A stretch of 64,000 nt of DNA from Azolla caroliniana (GCA_043228905.1 JBHGNT010000022.1:11966001-12030000), one strand, 5' to 3'; positions 34,305 to 45,999 are shown, counted from the stretch's first letter. Notes: generated from the letters alone by a model not told the origin. Numbers and translations: made by a program.

Positions 34305-35850
34305 CAATAACGTTCTCTTCTCTCCATGACTTTTTTTGTTACGATAAAGAAATGAGTTCGTATATCATTTGAAGCTACTTTTTGGTGCGTAAGGAAAACC
34401 ATTTCATGAGATGACATTTTATTTTGATGGTGAAAGGTTCACCAAAAAGTTGGAAAAAATACTAGATAGATGTTCATGGCTGAGAAAATATTGTTTTGGC
34501 TGGCTATTTGTTGTCGTCCAATCCATAAATTACAACTCCATCTGATAAATACGATTTTGAATCTGTTTTGTCTCTTGATATATTTAGAGGGGAACTCTGA
34601 AAGATCCCTTGAGTTGTCATTTATCCTGAAATGTCTTTGGTCAATCCTCAAATAAGAGAAATAAAATGAATAAACCATGTCTTTGGTCCTTGAAAAAGAT
34701 GGGATGAATTGCAAAATTAATTCTATTCAAATAGCACATGAAATTACTAGAGACAGGCTTGACAGAGGAGACGGTATCTACATGTCTCTTAAAAAATAAG
34801 GTAAAACTATTTAGACATGTACATATATGGTATATGCAACAAAACAAATTTATTACAAGAATCTCTCACCAAAGGCAAATTTCACATCACCAAGAAACAA
34901 GAGAAAATTAGTTAAAAGCATAAAGTTAGTGTCCCCACAAGAAGGCCAAAGAACAAAATTGAACTTATTTACAATGCTCCATTCAAACCATCCTCACTCA
35001 ACAATCCAAGCATGGAGAAGGCTAGTTAGGCTCAACACTAGTTGTTTGAAATCTGATAGACAAGCTTCACCTTAAGGAAGAAAAACTCCATGTGTAGAAT
35101 GACATTGGAATGATGTATCAAAATGTTTCACTCTATCATCAAATACTCTATGTCATGGTAAACTATGAACATACACAAGTGGGCATTCAGACCCACTTTG
35201 GAGAAAATTTCCAATCTATGATATTACGAAACAAGTAAAAATTGACATGAAATGTTGATAGATTGAAATCATTGTAATGCACAGAATGGTGATGCAATTA
35301 AAAAGCATCATCAGATTGAATAGAGGAAGTGGAGATTGGCACATAAGAGGGAATAGAGGAACACAACCCTTTGTTAAATGTTGTCCTTATGGCAAAATTG
35401 AATAAGTGTTTATGGTAAGGTTTGTTTGCTCTAAAAGAGGCTCACATATGTATGTGCCTAAGGTATGAGCCCCTTTATGGCTTGCTCATATGACATTATC
35501 AATTACAAGATCATAGCATCACGAGATAGCGGGGAGGGGGGAGAGGAGAGACAAATATTATCAAAGAGGAGCTAAGGGTCTCTTGTATTGTTAATGTCTT
35601 GGATACACTATGTACAACCACTTAAACAATAATATTATTTCTTTGAAACCCATCATATTTAGCTAGTATATAATTGCACCAATAAGGAAAATGTAAAGAT
35701 GGTAATGACATATAAATTTTTATAGAGAAGTCATGGAATGATTTATTAGAGATTTATGCTCCATTGTAACAATTGGGTGCATTTTGAAGTAGGCAACTCA
35801 TTTATTATTGACATAATTAGGAAAAGGAGGGCTTATGATTCATGACATTA
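34305..35850. other. 3' UTR of cyclophilin and intergenic DNA
   Basis: The first ~150 bp should be the 3' UTR of the cyclophilin gene. No further gene, RNA or recognisable element is seen in the rest. Confidence 0.35.
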
Positions 35851-36439
35851 TCAATATTCTGGGTGGGAAAGAAGAAAGGCCTCAATCGTGAGGAAACTCT
35901 TGGGAACAACATCTTTGAGGGCAATGGGGACATAAGGTTTGTGTTTCTCGGAGAGGGCCTCATATTCAAAGGTGAAATAGATAACACTTGAGTTAGGTCC
36001 AGTCTCTTGAATGTGGAAAGTTCCCTTGTAGTGTTTGACAAGGATACCTATGAAGCCGCCTTCAATTATATCGAGCTTGACAAAAAGGGCTTGTGGGTCG
36101 ACTTCAAGGATCTTTTCCTTGGTGAACAAAACTAGGTGGTCTAGGTGCTTCTCCTTAGAGGTCTTCTCAGCATAGCCTAAGGGAGAGGCAAACAAGGGAA
36201 GGTGTTAAGACTGTCTATGACAAAGCAATAAATTAACAATCAATCAACCACATACTCTTGTGGTAGTGGATCATGTAGATAGAACCAACTTTGTGTTTGG
36301 GCCCTAGGTACTCCACTCGTTCGACAGCTTCGGGAACAGCTTTGGGAAGAATTGAATGTGCATCTTCAAATGCAGCCTTCCACATCCGCTTCGCAGACAC
36401 TTTCAACGCCAACTTATCACTATACACCTCCACAACCAT
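35851..36439 (-). CDS. Bet v 1 / PR-10 / MLP-like protein, 2 exons
   Basis: Minus-strand exon 1 (36,439-36,256) starts at ATG and ends after 61 codons plus one base at a GTATGT donor. A 79-bp intron (36,255-36,177) ends in CCCTTAG, and exon 2 (36,176-35,851) runs in phase to a TAA stop. The 169-residue product is close to the ~155-160 of the family. The N-terminus MVVEVYSDKLALKVSAKRMW followed by AxxDxHxxLPKAVPEAVE fits the Bet v 1 beta1-alpha1-alpha2 start. The centre has alternating strands (FVKLDIIEG, GTFHIQETG, SVIYFTFEYEAL) and the end FLTIEAFLLSHPEY fits the long C-terminal helix. The glycine-rich loop is poor (LGPKHKVGSI). The fold makes a hydrophobic cavity that binds small ligands such as hormones, sterols or alkaloid precursors; which one here is unknown. 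Split by its intron, the gene is easily missed. Confidence 0.72.
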
Positions 36440-36547
36440 CTTATGTGTAATTGAATGAAGGTTTACTTGCTCGCTATTAGTTTGTTTACCTCACTCTTGG
36501 TGATTAGAATGTGTCTATATGCTTCTCCTCCTTTCATGGACCCAAGT

Positions 36548-36554
36548 TTTTATA
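36548..36554 (-). promoter_or_regulatory. Candidate TATA box of Bet v 1-like gene
   Basis: TATAAAA on the minus strand, about 110 bp upstream of the ATG at 36,439. Confidence 0.45.
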
Positions 36555-36559
36555 GTCAT

Positions 36560-39070
36560 AATTCCCTCTCACATAGTCAAATCATTTTGGAACTTTTCTA
36601 CAATTTAATTACTTCTTTAGAAGTGTTTAGAAGAGTATTTTGAATAGCTAGCCTCATTGAAGTTAAAAGTCCTTAAAGTGGAGAAGATTTGAACCTTCTA
36701 AGAATAATTAAAGATGGAATGGACATGAATGGGGAATATAGTAAGCACAAAAACGGAGTTCTCTAACATTAAATCTAGGAAAGATAAAAACATCACCCAA
36801 AAACAATTAAAGATTGTGCGCAAAATTTAAAATAAAACAAACAACATTTGGTTTCGAACACGTCATTACACATTCTTCAATTCAACAATTTTATGTTAAA
36901 AAAATTGAAGATAGTTAAGCCACACATAAATTGCTTATTTACATAAAGAAAAAATTGGACTCAAAATTCGGCATTGTAATGCATGCCATTAATATACTCA
37001 TGCCTTGGGGGATAGCAAAAAACAATTAAGTAGTTATTATCAAAAGGAATTCCAAAACACTGAGGATAACTCAATTTTCGTTTGCTACTAAAGTTTGAGT
37101 CATTTCTATGAAAAACAACTCCAAAAGTTCCCCATTGGAAACCTCTTCCAAAACTCATCCAAAGGCACAATCTAAGAAATATAGGAGCATATAATGATTG
37201 TAGCACATGTTTCCAAACATATTTTTGTAAGTAGTGCTATATGAGAAGACATTTACAAATAATGAAATCAACATGAAGAATGATTGTGAGATATTGTTCG
37301 TTGAATAGCATGCACATTGCAATATCTAAATTTTTAAAGTGAAGCAACTGAACTGAGAAGCATTTGCCTAGTGGTTACTACCGTATTTAACTAATATTCC
37401 AGTTGATTTTATGCCATATGCCTAGTGGCTACTGCTGTGGAATGATTACGTGCCATTTGTATATTCAAGCTAGTGAGCCGTGTTTGACAAGAAGATTGCA
37501 CATGTACATTTGCATTTTGCTGCTAGATCAAAGAAAATATGAACCAACATCCCTCATTTACAAGTAATATCAACAATAGCCTATGTATCAATGCATAGAC
37601 ATGGTTAAGAATTTAATAAATTTAACATTTGAAGTGTATACTAAATAAAGTTACCGACGCAAACTTTGCGGTTTCAATTAATGACAATAGTATATGCATT
37701 AATCTCATTGCTAGTTGTATTCATAATGTATTTGCATGATAATTGTTTGTGTTAATGACTAATGAGCATTATGAACAAAAATATCATGTGTATGAATGAA
37801 GTAATTTGCTCACTAATAACTATCACCATGTTATTGGTGTGGTTAATATTGTAAAAATCAAGTGATAATTAACAAAAATCATAATAACGTTAAGGTGATG
37901 CTTGAAAATACATTAACAAGGTGTAACCATCAAAATTTTGTTAAGTCCCACATTAGTGCCATTGCATTATAAATGGCATGATTCCATGCTATGTGCAATG
38001 TCCATCAAATACAAACATTTTATGTGTTGGAGGACACACATTTAGCTCCTTGTCCCTTTGATGGTTGGTAGAAGTCAAATTCATGTTGGTAAACAATACA
38101 TTAGTTTGAGCATTTTCCATGAAGATTGGTGGAATTACATTTTATGGAAAAAAAGATTGGTGGAATTACATTGCACAATGTCTTCATATAGAGACCATTG
38201 TTTCTAAAGTCCATTACAAGACAACTTACTAAGAAAATGGTCTTCCAAGTAGACAATCATAAGCTATTTGGTGAACCGATCACGTGGCTACAAATGTGTG
38301 GTGGTACTCAACTCCATATATCGAGAAAGGATTATTTAAGACCATGCCCTCTTGCTGTTGAGTCAAACCATTGGGTCATTTGATACTGCCCCTTCATTGT
38401 CAACATTCCAATGATACCAAACCCCTACTCTAGTGTTGACGATTACATGGGTAGTGACACCATTTACTAACAATGGGAGTGTGAAGCTAGGGTTGTTAGC
38501 TTCAAATATTTGGTGATGAGAATTTCTACCTAGCCAAAGTCAGGGATATCTATATGTGTGTTGTGGTCATAGTTGGTTCACTTTGACCTACATGTAGTTT
38601 GCCTTGCACTCTTTGAAGCACATCATGACAAAATCTAGGGTCAAGTTCTAGGAACGCTTGAATGGTGAGCTCCCTCACTATCACGAACCTTTCCTCAAAT
38701 TGAAGAACATCTTTAGTTGTATGATTTGTTGAAGCAAAACCACATTAGTTGCAACCAGTTCCTATATGTTATTTCACTATCGTTTGTATTTAATTATGCC
38801 TTTGTTTTGTTATGCACATATTGCTTCTTGTTTATGTTTGGGCATGTGATGCATGGCCATGGGAGGCATGAGATTTTCCGTCTAGGATTTGTAACCATAT
38901 TTTTAGGTCTTGGTAAAATCATCATTGAATCTTTAAAACTTATGACCAACATATGTACATGACTGAAAGTTTAGCATTAGCTAGCAATGAGGAAATTTTC
39001 TAGGGTGGGTTTATACAACCCATTAGAATTAGAATTTTTTATCATCCATAATAACGATGTCAAGCATGAA
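36560..39070. other. Intergenic DNA, no gene recognised
   Basis: Only short ORFs without known domains. Near 37,940 the sequence TGTTAAGTCCCACATTAG is followed by TATAAATGG about 20 bp later, which resembles the start of a small plant LTR (TRIM-like), but no partner LTR is visible. A minus-strand stretch near 38,590-38,720 reads as a short helical peptide with no match I can name. Confidence 0.35.
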
Positions 39071-39152
39071 TGATGAGGAGTGGGATTTGAACCCACACCC
39101 TTCTAAACTAGAACCTTAATCTAACGCCTTAGACCAACTCAACCACCTCATC
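39071..39152 (-). tRNA. tRNA-Leu (anticodon AAG)
   Basis: The 82-nt minus-strand sequence folds as a type II tRNA. The acceptor stem is GATGAGG/CCTCATC with discriminator A. The D-arm is GTTGAGTTGGTCTAAGGC, the anticodon stem TTAGA/TCTAG with loop TTAAGGT (anticodon AAG), followed by a long variable arm. The T-arm is GTGGG-TTCAAAT-CCCAC. B box GGTTCAAATCC is intact. The D-stem is GTT/GGC with two wobble pairs, where plant tRNA-Leu usually has GCC/GGC, so C-to-T decay is possible and function is not certain. It reads leucine codon CUU. Confidence 0.85.
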
Positions 39153-39877
39153 AACTAAACCATAAATAAAGCTATTTATCCAAGTTTTTCATCTATCATC
39201 TTATCACCATCTTGAAACTTTTCCTCCAATGTATGTAATCTTGAACCATCTCTTTTGCATCTTGTTTTAATTGGGTTATACTTTGACCCTCTTCATGCAA
39301 AACTGGTAATAAATGCCTCCTTTTCATAAAGTGATTCATTACAAAATTCATGTGGGATTGTATGAAACTAATGTCCAACTTGGTCTTATACGATGACACA
39401 AAAATGGCAACTCTCACCAACTAATAGTTGCTCATAGGCTCTTGTAATATGTTTGAACCTTTCTATGTCATAAGTTTCGTCCCCTCTGATAAAGTAGGGC
39501 ATGGGATTGTTTACTTAGGTTAACTTTCTGCTGGCATTTATGTTATTCATGGAGAGTGAGGTCTCTTTTCTTGTTCAACTAAGGTAAAAAAGTTTGGATA
39601 GATAGGAGAGTGGCAACGCTAGATTCGGTATGCTAGTTTTTGATGCCATCATCTTTGTGTTTTTAGTGTTTTGGGCTTGGGAGATCACTGATGGGGACTT
39701 ATTGGTTTGAGATCCCACTGTTGGTTCTTCATGATTAGTATTGCTAGCAAAGTTGAACTTACGCCTTGTAACAATGTCGATGAAAGTGGTTGTGTGTATT
39801 TGGTGTCCACAAGCTTTGTTTATTTCCACATTCCATATTTCTAAATGTATCAACAGGCTATTACGAGATACTGTATC
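39153..39877 (-). other. Possible internal remnant of an older minus-strand LTR element
   Basis: Minus-strand frames at 39,420-39,196 and 39,853-39,575 have no recognised domain. The stretch continues across the Copia-2 insertion into the PBS-like site at 46,497-46,516. The joined sequence would be the region just inside the 5' LTR of an old minus-strand retrotransposon. This is inference. Confidence 0.3.
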
Positions 39878-40361
39878 TATTGAGAGACAAGCTCAACATT
39901 GGGAGCGTAAACGGGTGCGTAACCCAATGCGTAGACTGGGTGCGTAAAACCGTACGCAAAATATGGCCATTGCGGTATGTAAACCGAGAGGCCGTTAGAA
40001 TGTTATTCCTCGTAAGGAATAATTTTGGGGGTAAGTGTGGGATGCTCATTTATGATAAGTCAGGTACTGTAAGTACTTGTGTCAGCCCAATAGTTAGGGC
40101 TTGTATAAAAGGTGCTCAATGAGCACCAAGTATGTACAAAGAACATACAGAGAATTATTTTTGGAATATAGTTACGTTTTTCTGTCTCTCCCTCTCCTTC
40201 TCTGTGATTTCTGTGTTTTATCAAATTATCGTAATTCTAAACCGTGTATTCAGTGTCTCCCTCTCCTTCTCTGTGATTTCTATGTTTTATCGAACTATCG
40301 TAATTCTGAACCGTGTATTCAGTGTCTTACGCATACGCTTCCGCACACGTATTCTTTTACA
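39878..40361 (+). repeat. 5' LTR of Copia-2
   Basis: 484 bp. It contains a TATAAAA box near 40,104. A 69-bp block (from cagtgtctccctctccttct) is tandemly duplicated here, while the 3' LTR has one copy, which explains the length difference. Confidence 0.9.
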
Positions 40362-40373
40362 TGGTATTAGAGC
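40362..40373 (+). promoter_or_regulatory. Primer binding site of Copia-2
   Basis: TGGTATTAGAGC directly after the LTR, the initiator-Met tRNA PBS with one C-to-T change. Confidence 0.85.
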
Positions 40374-40465
40374 GCGAGAGTTGAGACTCCTCTGCAGCCG
40401 ACATATAAACTTGCGATAAAAGACAGAGTTAAGTTATTGTTTTTCGGAAAGGATAAGACAACAAT

Positions 40466-43400
40466 ATGGACAGAGGAATGGGAAGCTCGCTACCAACTAA
40501 GAAGCTCAACATGAGCAACTACGCATCTTGGTTGTACAAGATGCACCAGTATCTGCTTGGTCATGGTTACTCGAGTTATGTTGAAGGAGCTAATGATGCA
40601 ACACTTGAATCGACACACATATTTTTTGGCTTGGGAAGAAGCGGCAAGTAGAGTTCTTTACTACGTCGTGTCTTGTGTGAGCGACCAGCTCTTGAGCTAC
40701 ATTCGGGATGCTAAGATGCCAAAGGATGCGTGGGAGAATCTCAAGAGGATTTTCGCCGCTAGAACAACGGCCAGGAAGCTGTAGCTTAGATAGGAGTTTA
40801 GCAATGTCTGATAGAAAGATCTGTTTGTGGCCGATTACATGGCCTAAATCAAGGAGATCAGTGACTCTCTCGCCTCCGTCAATGTGAACGTTGAGGAGGA
40901 CAAAATGGTGCAGGTTTGCCTTGGTGGGTTAGCGTCAAAGTTTGGAGCGTTCCAGACGGCGGTTTGCACGAGGGAGATTACACCTTCATTCTTCGAGCTT
41001 CAGTCGATGTCGCTTGTGGAGGAAAATCACGTGGGTGCGTCAACGAGTACGAATACCGACAACAAGATGTTGTACACGGAGGAAGATTGGCCCCGTAGTT
41101 GTGGCGGATGAGGTGGATCTACGCAATGGAGGCGGCCGAAAAGAGCAGACCATGCGGTATAATCGAAATTCCGGAGGCAATTCCGAACCCTTCAAAAGCA
41201 GGGGGAGTCACAGTAGCACCGGAAGCCGGCAAGAGAAGGCTGTGACGGAATGTTGGTACTGTGGCAAGAAAGGCCACAGGGAGAGCGAGTGCTGGAAGAA
41301 GAGAGTCGATTCGAACAAAGCCGAATCGAGTGGAAGAGATGCAGGAAGGCGTAAAAAATTGCACTACGCCGAAGGCTTTGAACGAGTCGTAAATGGATTG
41401 GGCCTAGCCTTCGTAATGAAGCACAAGGCCAATTCGATGGCCGTTAACACCTTGAAATCGAGTGAGGCGTGGTATGTTGATTCCGGAGTGTCAAATCATA
41501 TGATGAGTCATGAGGAATGGTTCTCGTACTTGGAGAAACCGGAAAAACAAGGAGTGGTCGAAACGGGAGACGACACTCCGCATTCCATCGAACATGTCAG
41601 ATAAGTTTCTCTCAGCCATGTTGGGTAGAAAGGGAAACTTATGAACGTGTTGCACGTCTCGACAATAACCAAGAACCTAGTGTCAGTTGGTCAGATCGTC
41701 GACCAGGGGATGCAAGTTCAATTCACGCACCTTGGGTGCTACATCGAAGAGGAAGGCCAAGTTATCGCACAAGAGCACCGTGAAGGGAGAATGTTCATCC
41801 TCGACACCAATCAAGCCAAAACCGTGTTGTTCGCTAGAGGACAGAAGGTTGAGTCAGACATCGATCTGTGGCACAAGTAGTTCGGCCACGTTTACTTCCC
41901 ACGGCTTCGTGAATAGCAGACGAAGAACATTGTTTTCGGCTTGCCGAAATTTCGGGGCCATAATGGCCAAGTCTGCGAAGCCTGCCAACTCGGGAAGCAA
42001 CACCGACTTCCATTCCCCAATGAGCGTAATTGTAGTCGAAATCCGTTGGATTTGATCCATTCGGATGTGTGGGGACCAACACAGAATGTGAGTCTCGGTG
42101 GAAGCCGTTACTTTGTAACCTTCATCGATGACTTCACTCAACATACATGGGCGTGCTTGAACGCGAAAAAGAACGAAGTCTTCGCGTGGTTCCTGAAGGT
42201 GAAAAACCTTGCGAAAAAGGAAACATGGCGTAAGATCAAGTGCCTATGGTTCGATGGGGGGAAGGAGTACTTCTCCGACCAATTCACGAGTTATCTACAG
42301 AAGGAGGGAATTCAACGCTAATTCTCGTGTAGATATACGCCGGAGCAGAATGACGTAGTCGAGTGGAAGAATCAGACGATCGAAGAAGCTGCCAGGGCAA
42401 TGCTTGAAGAGAAGCATATGCCAAAGTTTTACTAGACTAAAGCCGTAAGGATGGCTGTTTATTTGCAGAATTGGACTTCTGCTAATGGAGGAGTGTCGCC
42501 ACACGAGTTGTATTTTGGAAAGAAGCCGAACTTGGCACACTTGAGGATTTTCGGTAGCATTGCGTATGTGCATGTGCCGAAGGAGAAGAGGAGGAAGCTG
42601 GAAGCCAAAGCCGAGAAGTGTATCTTGGTCGGCTATTCAGGCGAGTAGAAGGGTTATAAGTGTTATAACCCCTGAACAAAGGAAGTTCGTGTAAGCCGAG
42701 ATGTCGTATTCGACGAGTCTCCTTCGTGGTACTTGCCTTCACCTCCAATACCTCATGATTCCATTCCGAATTATGAAGAAGAGGTTAGCGAGGCCGAGAT
42801 GCCTCTGCATGATGAGAATATCAGAGCTTTGACAGAGAGTCCGATCTCATTTCGGCTAAGTGGGCTGAATGAGGGGTTGGGCCGAGGTGGCCAACCAATT
42901 GAAGAGCCGGTGAGTAGTGGAGACTTGGTCGTGTTGTCCCTGCGTAAAGAACCGAGGAGACGGTTTATGCGTAAAGAAAAAGGGAAGAAGAAAATGTTGG
43001 AATATGATTTCGGCAGTGCCGAGTCAGATTTTGAACCAATTGAAAAGGAATCTCCATGGAAGAAGTCGAAATCAGCTGAAAAGGCCGTGAAATCGGGTAA
43101 TCACGAATTACGCCGATCTACCCGCCTGAAGAAACCCGTAAAGAGGTACGGGTATAATGAGTACATGGCACATTATACGTACATGATGCGAGTGGTGGAA
43201 GTGCGTGAGCTAGAGCACTACGCAGAAGCGGCGGAAGACGCAAACTAGCGTGCCGTGATGGAGGAAGAGATGCGCGCATTATCAGACAACGAGACTTGGG
43301 ACTTGGTTGACACACCTAAAGGTGTTAAGACGATCAGATGCAGATGGGTGTTTTATCTGAAATACAACACCGACGGCTTGGTCAACCAACATAAGGCCCG

Positions 43401-43707
43401 TTTGGTTGCGAAAGGCTACGCGCAGAAGCACGACGTCGATTACGACGAGACCTTTGCGCATGTCATGAAGATGACTACCGTGCGAGTCCTGCTAGCCGTA
43501 GATGCGGCGAAGGGGTGGCATCTACATCAGATGGATGTAAAGAATGCGTTCATGCAAGGTGATCTTGAGGAACAAGTGTACATGGTACGGTTCCCTGGAT
43601 TTCTATCCGAACAGAACACTTCGGAAGTCTTCCGATTGAAAAAGGCGTTATACGGCCTTAAGCAAGCCCCGCGAGCTTGGAACTCGAAGATTACGCAACG
43701 ATTGCGT
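40466..43707 (+). pseudogene. Copia-2 gag-protease-integrase-RT (first part), with stops
   Basis: Gag starts MDRGMGSSLPTKKLNMSNYA. The zinc knuckle CWYCGKKGHRESEC is near 41,252, protease WYVDSGVSNHM near 41,471 (DSGA changed to DSGV). The integrase zinc region ends VCEACQLGKQHR, and the core has HSDVWGP, DGGKEY (usual DNGGEF) and VVEWKNQT (usual VVERKNRT). RT begins METW-like NETWDLVDTPKGVK and reaches ALYGLKQAPRAWNSK. At least eight stops look like CAG>TAG, CAA>TAA, CGA>TGA or TGG>TAG. Frameshifts separate gag segments. The part after the solo LTR continues at 44,471. Confidence 0.88.
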
Positions 43708-44470
43708 TGTCGTGAAGAATTTCATCCAGAGGTGGAAACCGGGAAATATTGGCTACATCAGCGGGGTGCACCATGTGCACTCACCCTCATGTAATTGTGT
43801 GAATAATAGGAGTCAAGTCGGGACGAAGAATCCCATGTAAATCGGGATTTATCCCACATTGTAACACATCCCTCTCCTTGTTCTATAAAAGGAAGGGATG
43901 GTCCCTTGTAGAGGGGTTGCCCATTTTGTGTTAGAGGGTATACCGTTTGATTTAGGGTTAGTTCTTCTACTTCTTCTTCCTCTTCTTCGCGGTGTGGGTG
44001 GACTGTGGAGGGCTGTTTCTGCTCGGTCTCCTATGCAAGACCCCGCTCTGCGTGACGAGCCCGAGAGCTCCCCGGACGGCGGCTTGGCTGCAGACTGCGG
44101 CTTGGTTGTAACCTACCCTAGCTTGGTCCGGCTCGAAGCCGGGGTTGTATTCTTTCCCTTGTAAAACACACCTTTGCGTCTGTCTATGTATATTCGTGTC
44201 TCTGTTGGTGTCGGGTGCTTCCCCTTTCCTGCGTTCTTGCACATAAGGGCGTGAGTCGGGTCGGCGCGCGCGCGCGCGCGTGTGTGAGTCGGTGTCAAGC
44301 GCGCACTCCCTCTTTGTCTCCCTCTCTTTCTCTCTCTCGTTCGGTTGCTTCCGGTGTGCTCCTGGGGTGCCCCGAAAAGGGTGAAGCACGACTTCCTGCG
44401 CTCCGTCACTCCCTAGTCCAGGACCCCCGTGGTCTCGCCTTTCTACACGCACGCGCATAACTACGCGACA
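43708..44470 (+). mobile_element. Solo LTR of the gag-only element family inside Copia-2 RT
   Basis: 763 bp from TGTCGTGAAG to CGCGACA, homologous to the LTRs at 49,713-50,534 and 58,168-58,975 (shared ccttgttctataaaaggaag promoter region and tandem CTCTCT tract). It splits the RT codons of Copia-2: ...TQRLR | RMGFTTSKSDF. Flanking tetranucleotides are GCGT and ACGT, a three-of-four match. A (CG)n/(GT)n run lies at 44,263-44,288. It post-dates Copia-2 insertion. Confidence 0.88.
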
Positions 44471-45525
44471 ACGTAGAATGGGGTTTACAACGTCCAAATC
44501 AGACTTCTCGTTGTTCGTTCGCCAAGGTCGACATGGACCGGTTTTTCTTTTACTTTATGTCGATGATTTAGTCATCGCCGGTGCTGACCTGGAAGAAATC
44601 AACCGCGTAAAGTCTCAGCTTTTGGCATCGTTCAAAATGAAGGATCTTGGCGACCTTCATTACTTCCTCGAGATCGAAGTGATCCGTTCCCTCGAAGGCA
44701 TATTGATCAGTCAACGTCATTACGCGTTGAATATGCTCTTCAAGTTCGGGATGGCAGATTGTAAGCCCATCTCGACCCCTCTGGATAGAAACATAAAGCT
44801 TCGCCGAGATTCGGGAAAGGCGTGCGACCCAACACGGTTTCGACAGATTGTCGGAAGCCTCATCTACTTGACGATCACTCGGCTGGACCTCAACTACCCG
44901 GTCGGAATGATCAGTCAATGTATGTCGTAGTCCATGACCGAACACCTTTAGTGCGCACAAAGGATATTACGATATGTTAGCGGCACGAAAGACATGGCGT
45001 TGTTGTATCATGCAAACGTAGCCGAGTAGTTAATCGGCTACACAGATGTCGATTGGGCTAGAAATACCCACGATCGTAGATCCACATTTGGATACGCATT
45101 CTCATTGGGAAGTGCGACGATCACGTGGAGCAGTAAGAAGTAGCCGATAGTAGCACTATCGAGCACAAAGGCCGAATATCGCGGGGCAACAATCGCGATG
45201 TGTGAAGTCATTTGGCTGAAACGGCTATTACAGGATTTGCACGTAGAGGTGTTTGATCCAACGACGATCTACTGCGACAACCTCAACAACATCCACCTTG
45301 CGAAACCTTGTATTCCATGCTCGGACCAAGCACATTGAGGTGCACTACCATTTTGTCCGCGAGTGTGTCCTTTCTGGTGAAGTCGAATTGGCGTATGTTC
45401 CCACGGGTCGGCAGATTGCCGACATCTTCACCAAGCCCCTTGGTCTTGGCAAGTTACGACATTTCTCGGTTGAGCTGGGTTTGCAGCACCTCGACACGCT
45501 GAACTTGAGAGGGAGACAAGAATAG
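44471..45525 (+). pseudogene. Copia-2 RT (second part) and RNase H, with stops
   Basis: RT resumes as RMGFTTSKSDFSLFV with the catalytic LLYVDDLVIAG block, then FKMKDLGDLHYF. RNase H follows with YTDVDWARNTHDRRST, then KK*PIVALSSTKAEY, IYCDNLNNIHLA, and a frameshifted HTKHIE-like segment, ending at LRGRQE* (45,525). Stops are mostly of CAG>TAG or TGG>TAG type. Confidence 0.85.
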
Positions 45526-45999
45526 GAACAGGAGCGTGAAAGGAGCGGTAGTAACCACGATGCCGAATCGGATGAAGAATTCGATTTTAGGCCGGTTGAA
45601 GAAGCAGAAGAAGAAAACAGGGGCCGTAATCGCAAGGAAGAGCCGAAGACAACCGAACAAAGGGAAAACAAAGCCAAGAAAGCTGTAAAGGCCAAGACTA
45701 ACACATGGTCGGACGTAGTTAAGGGCCTGAAGATAAAAGACAAATTGGAGACAACCAATTTGGGTGAAAGAGGGAATGAATCGGAAATGTTCGATTCGGA
45801 TATGCCGAATCAATTGAGGACCAAGCGGAGAAAAAGGCAGCGAAAGAAGTGCCCACACTGTGACAACAAGGTAGTTGAGAAAGGCTGCATGAGCAGACAA
45901 GCCGACCAGAATCGAACGGGTCGAGGAGCGCGAGCGAGGCGTGAAGCTTGGAGAGGCCGGAGCGAAGATTCGGAAAAGCATATGGAACCTCAAGTTTAG
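45526..45999 (+). CDS. Copia-2 extra 3' region, unknown charged protein with CxxC
   Basis: Directly after the RNase H stop and in the same frame, 157 codons stay open, ending at TAG (45,997-45,999) just before the polypurine tract. The product is strongly charged: acidic SDEEFDFRPVEEAEEE, then a basic Lys-rich stretch, KRRKRQRKKCPHCDNK with a CxxC pair and a further Cys (EKGC), and an Arg/Gly-rich tail RTGRGARARR. It might be a C-terminal extension of Pol (if the TAG at 45,523 is a decayed CAG) or a separate ORF. I do not recognise a family; some copia lineages carry an extra ORF here (Sirevirus env-like), but no membrane segment is visible. Its lack of stops contrasts with the decayed pol. 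Confidence 0.45.
   Translation, partial: EQERERSGSNHDAESDEEFDFRPVEEAEEENRGRNRKEEPKTTEQRENKAKKAVKAKTNTWSDVVKGLKIKDKLETTNLGERGNESEMFDSDMPNQLRTKRRKRQRKKCPHCDNKVVEKGCMSRQADQNRTGRGARARREAWRGRSEDSEKHMEPQV

Noticed and set aside
36961-37206. 81-codon minus-strand ORF
   Set aside because: No recognisable domain, no splice partner or promoter seen; not distinguishable from chance.
37937-38010. TGTTAAGTCCCACATTAG followed by a TATA motif as a TRIM LTR
   Set aside because: Only one end is visible; no second LTR, PBS or target-site duplication found.
38590-38720. Minus-strand peptide-like stretch with FLELDPRF
   Set aside because: Looks helical and codon-like but is short, and I cannot tie it to a family or to neighbouring exons.
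44113-44497. Arg-rich frames across the solo LTR in Copia-2
   Set aside because: They follow the CT/CG-rich simple tracts of the LTR and overlap each other on the same strand in different frames.
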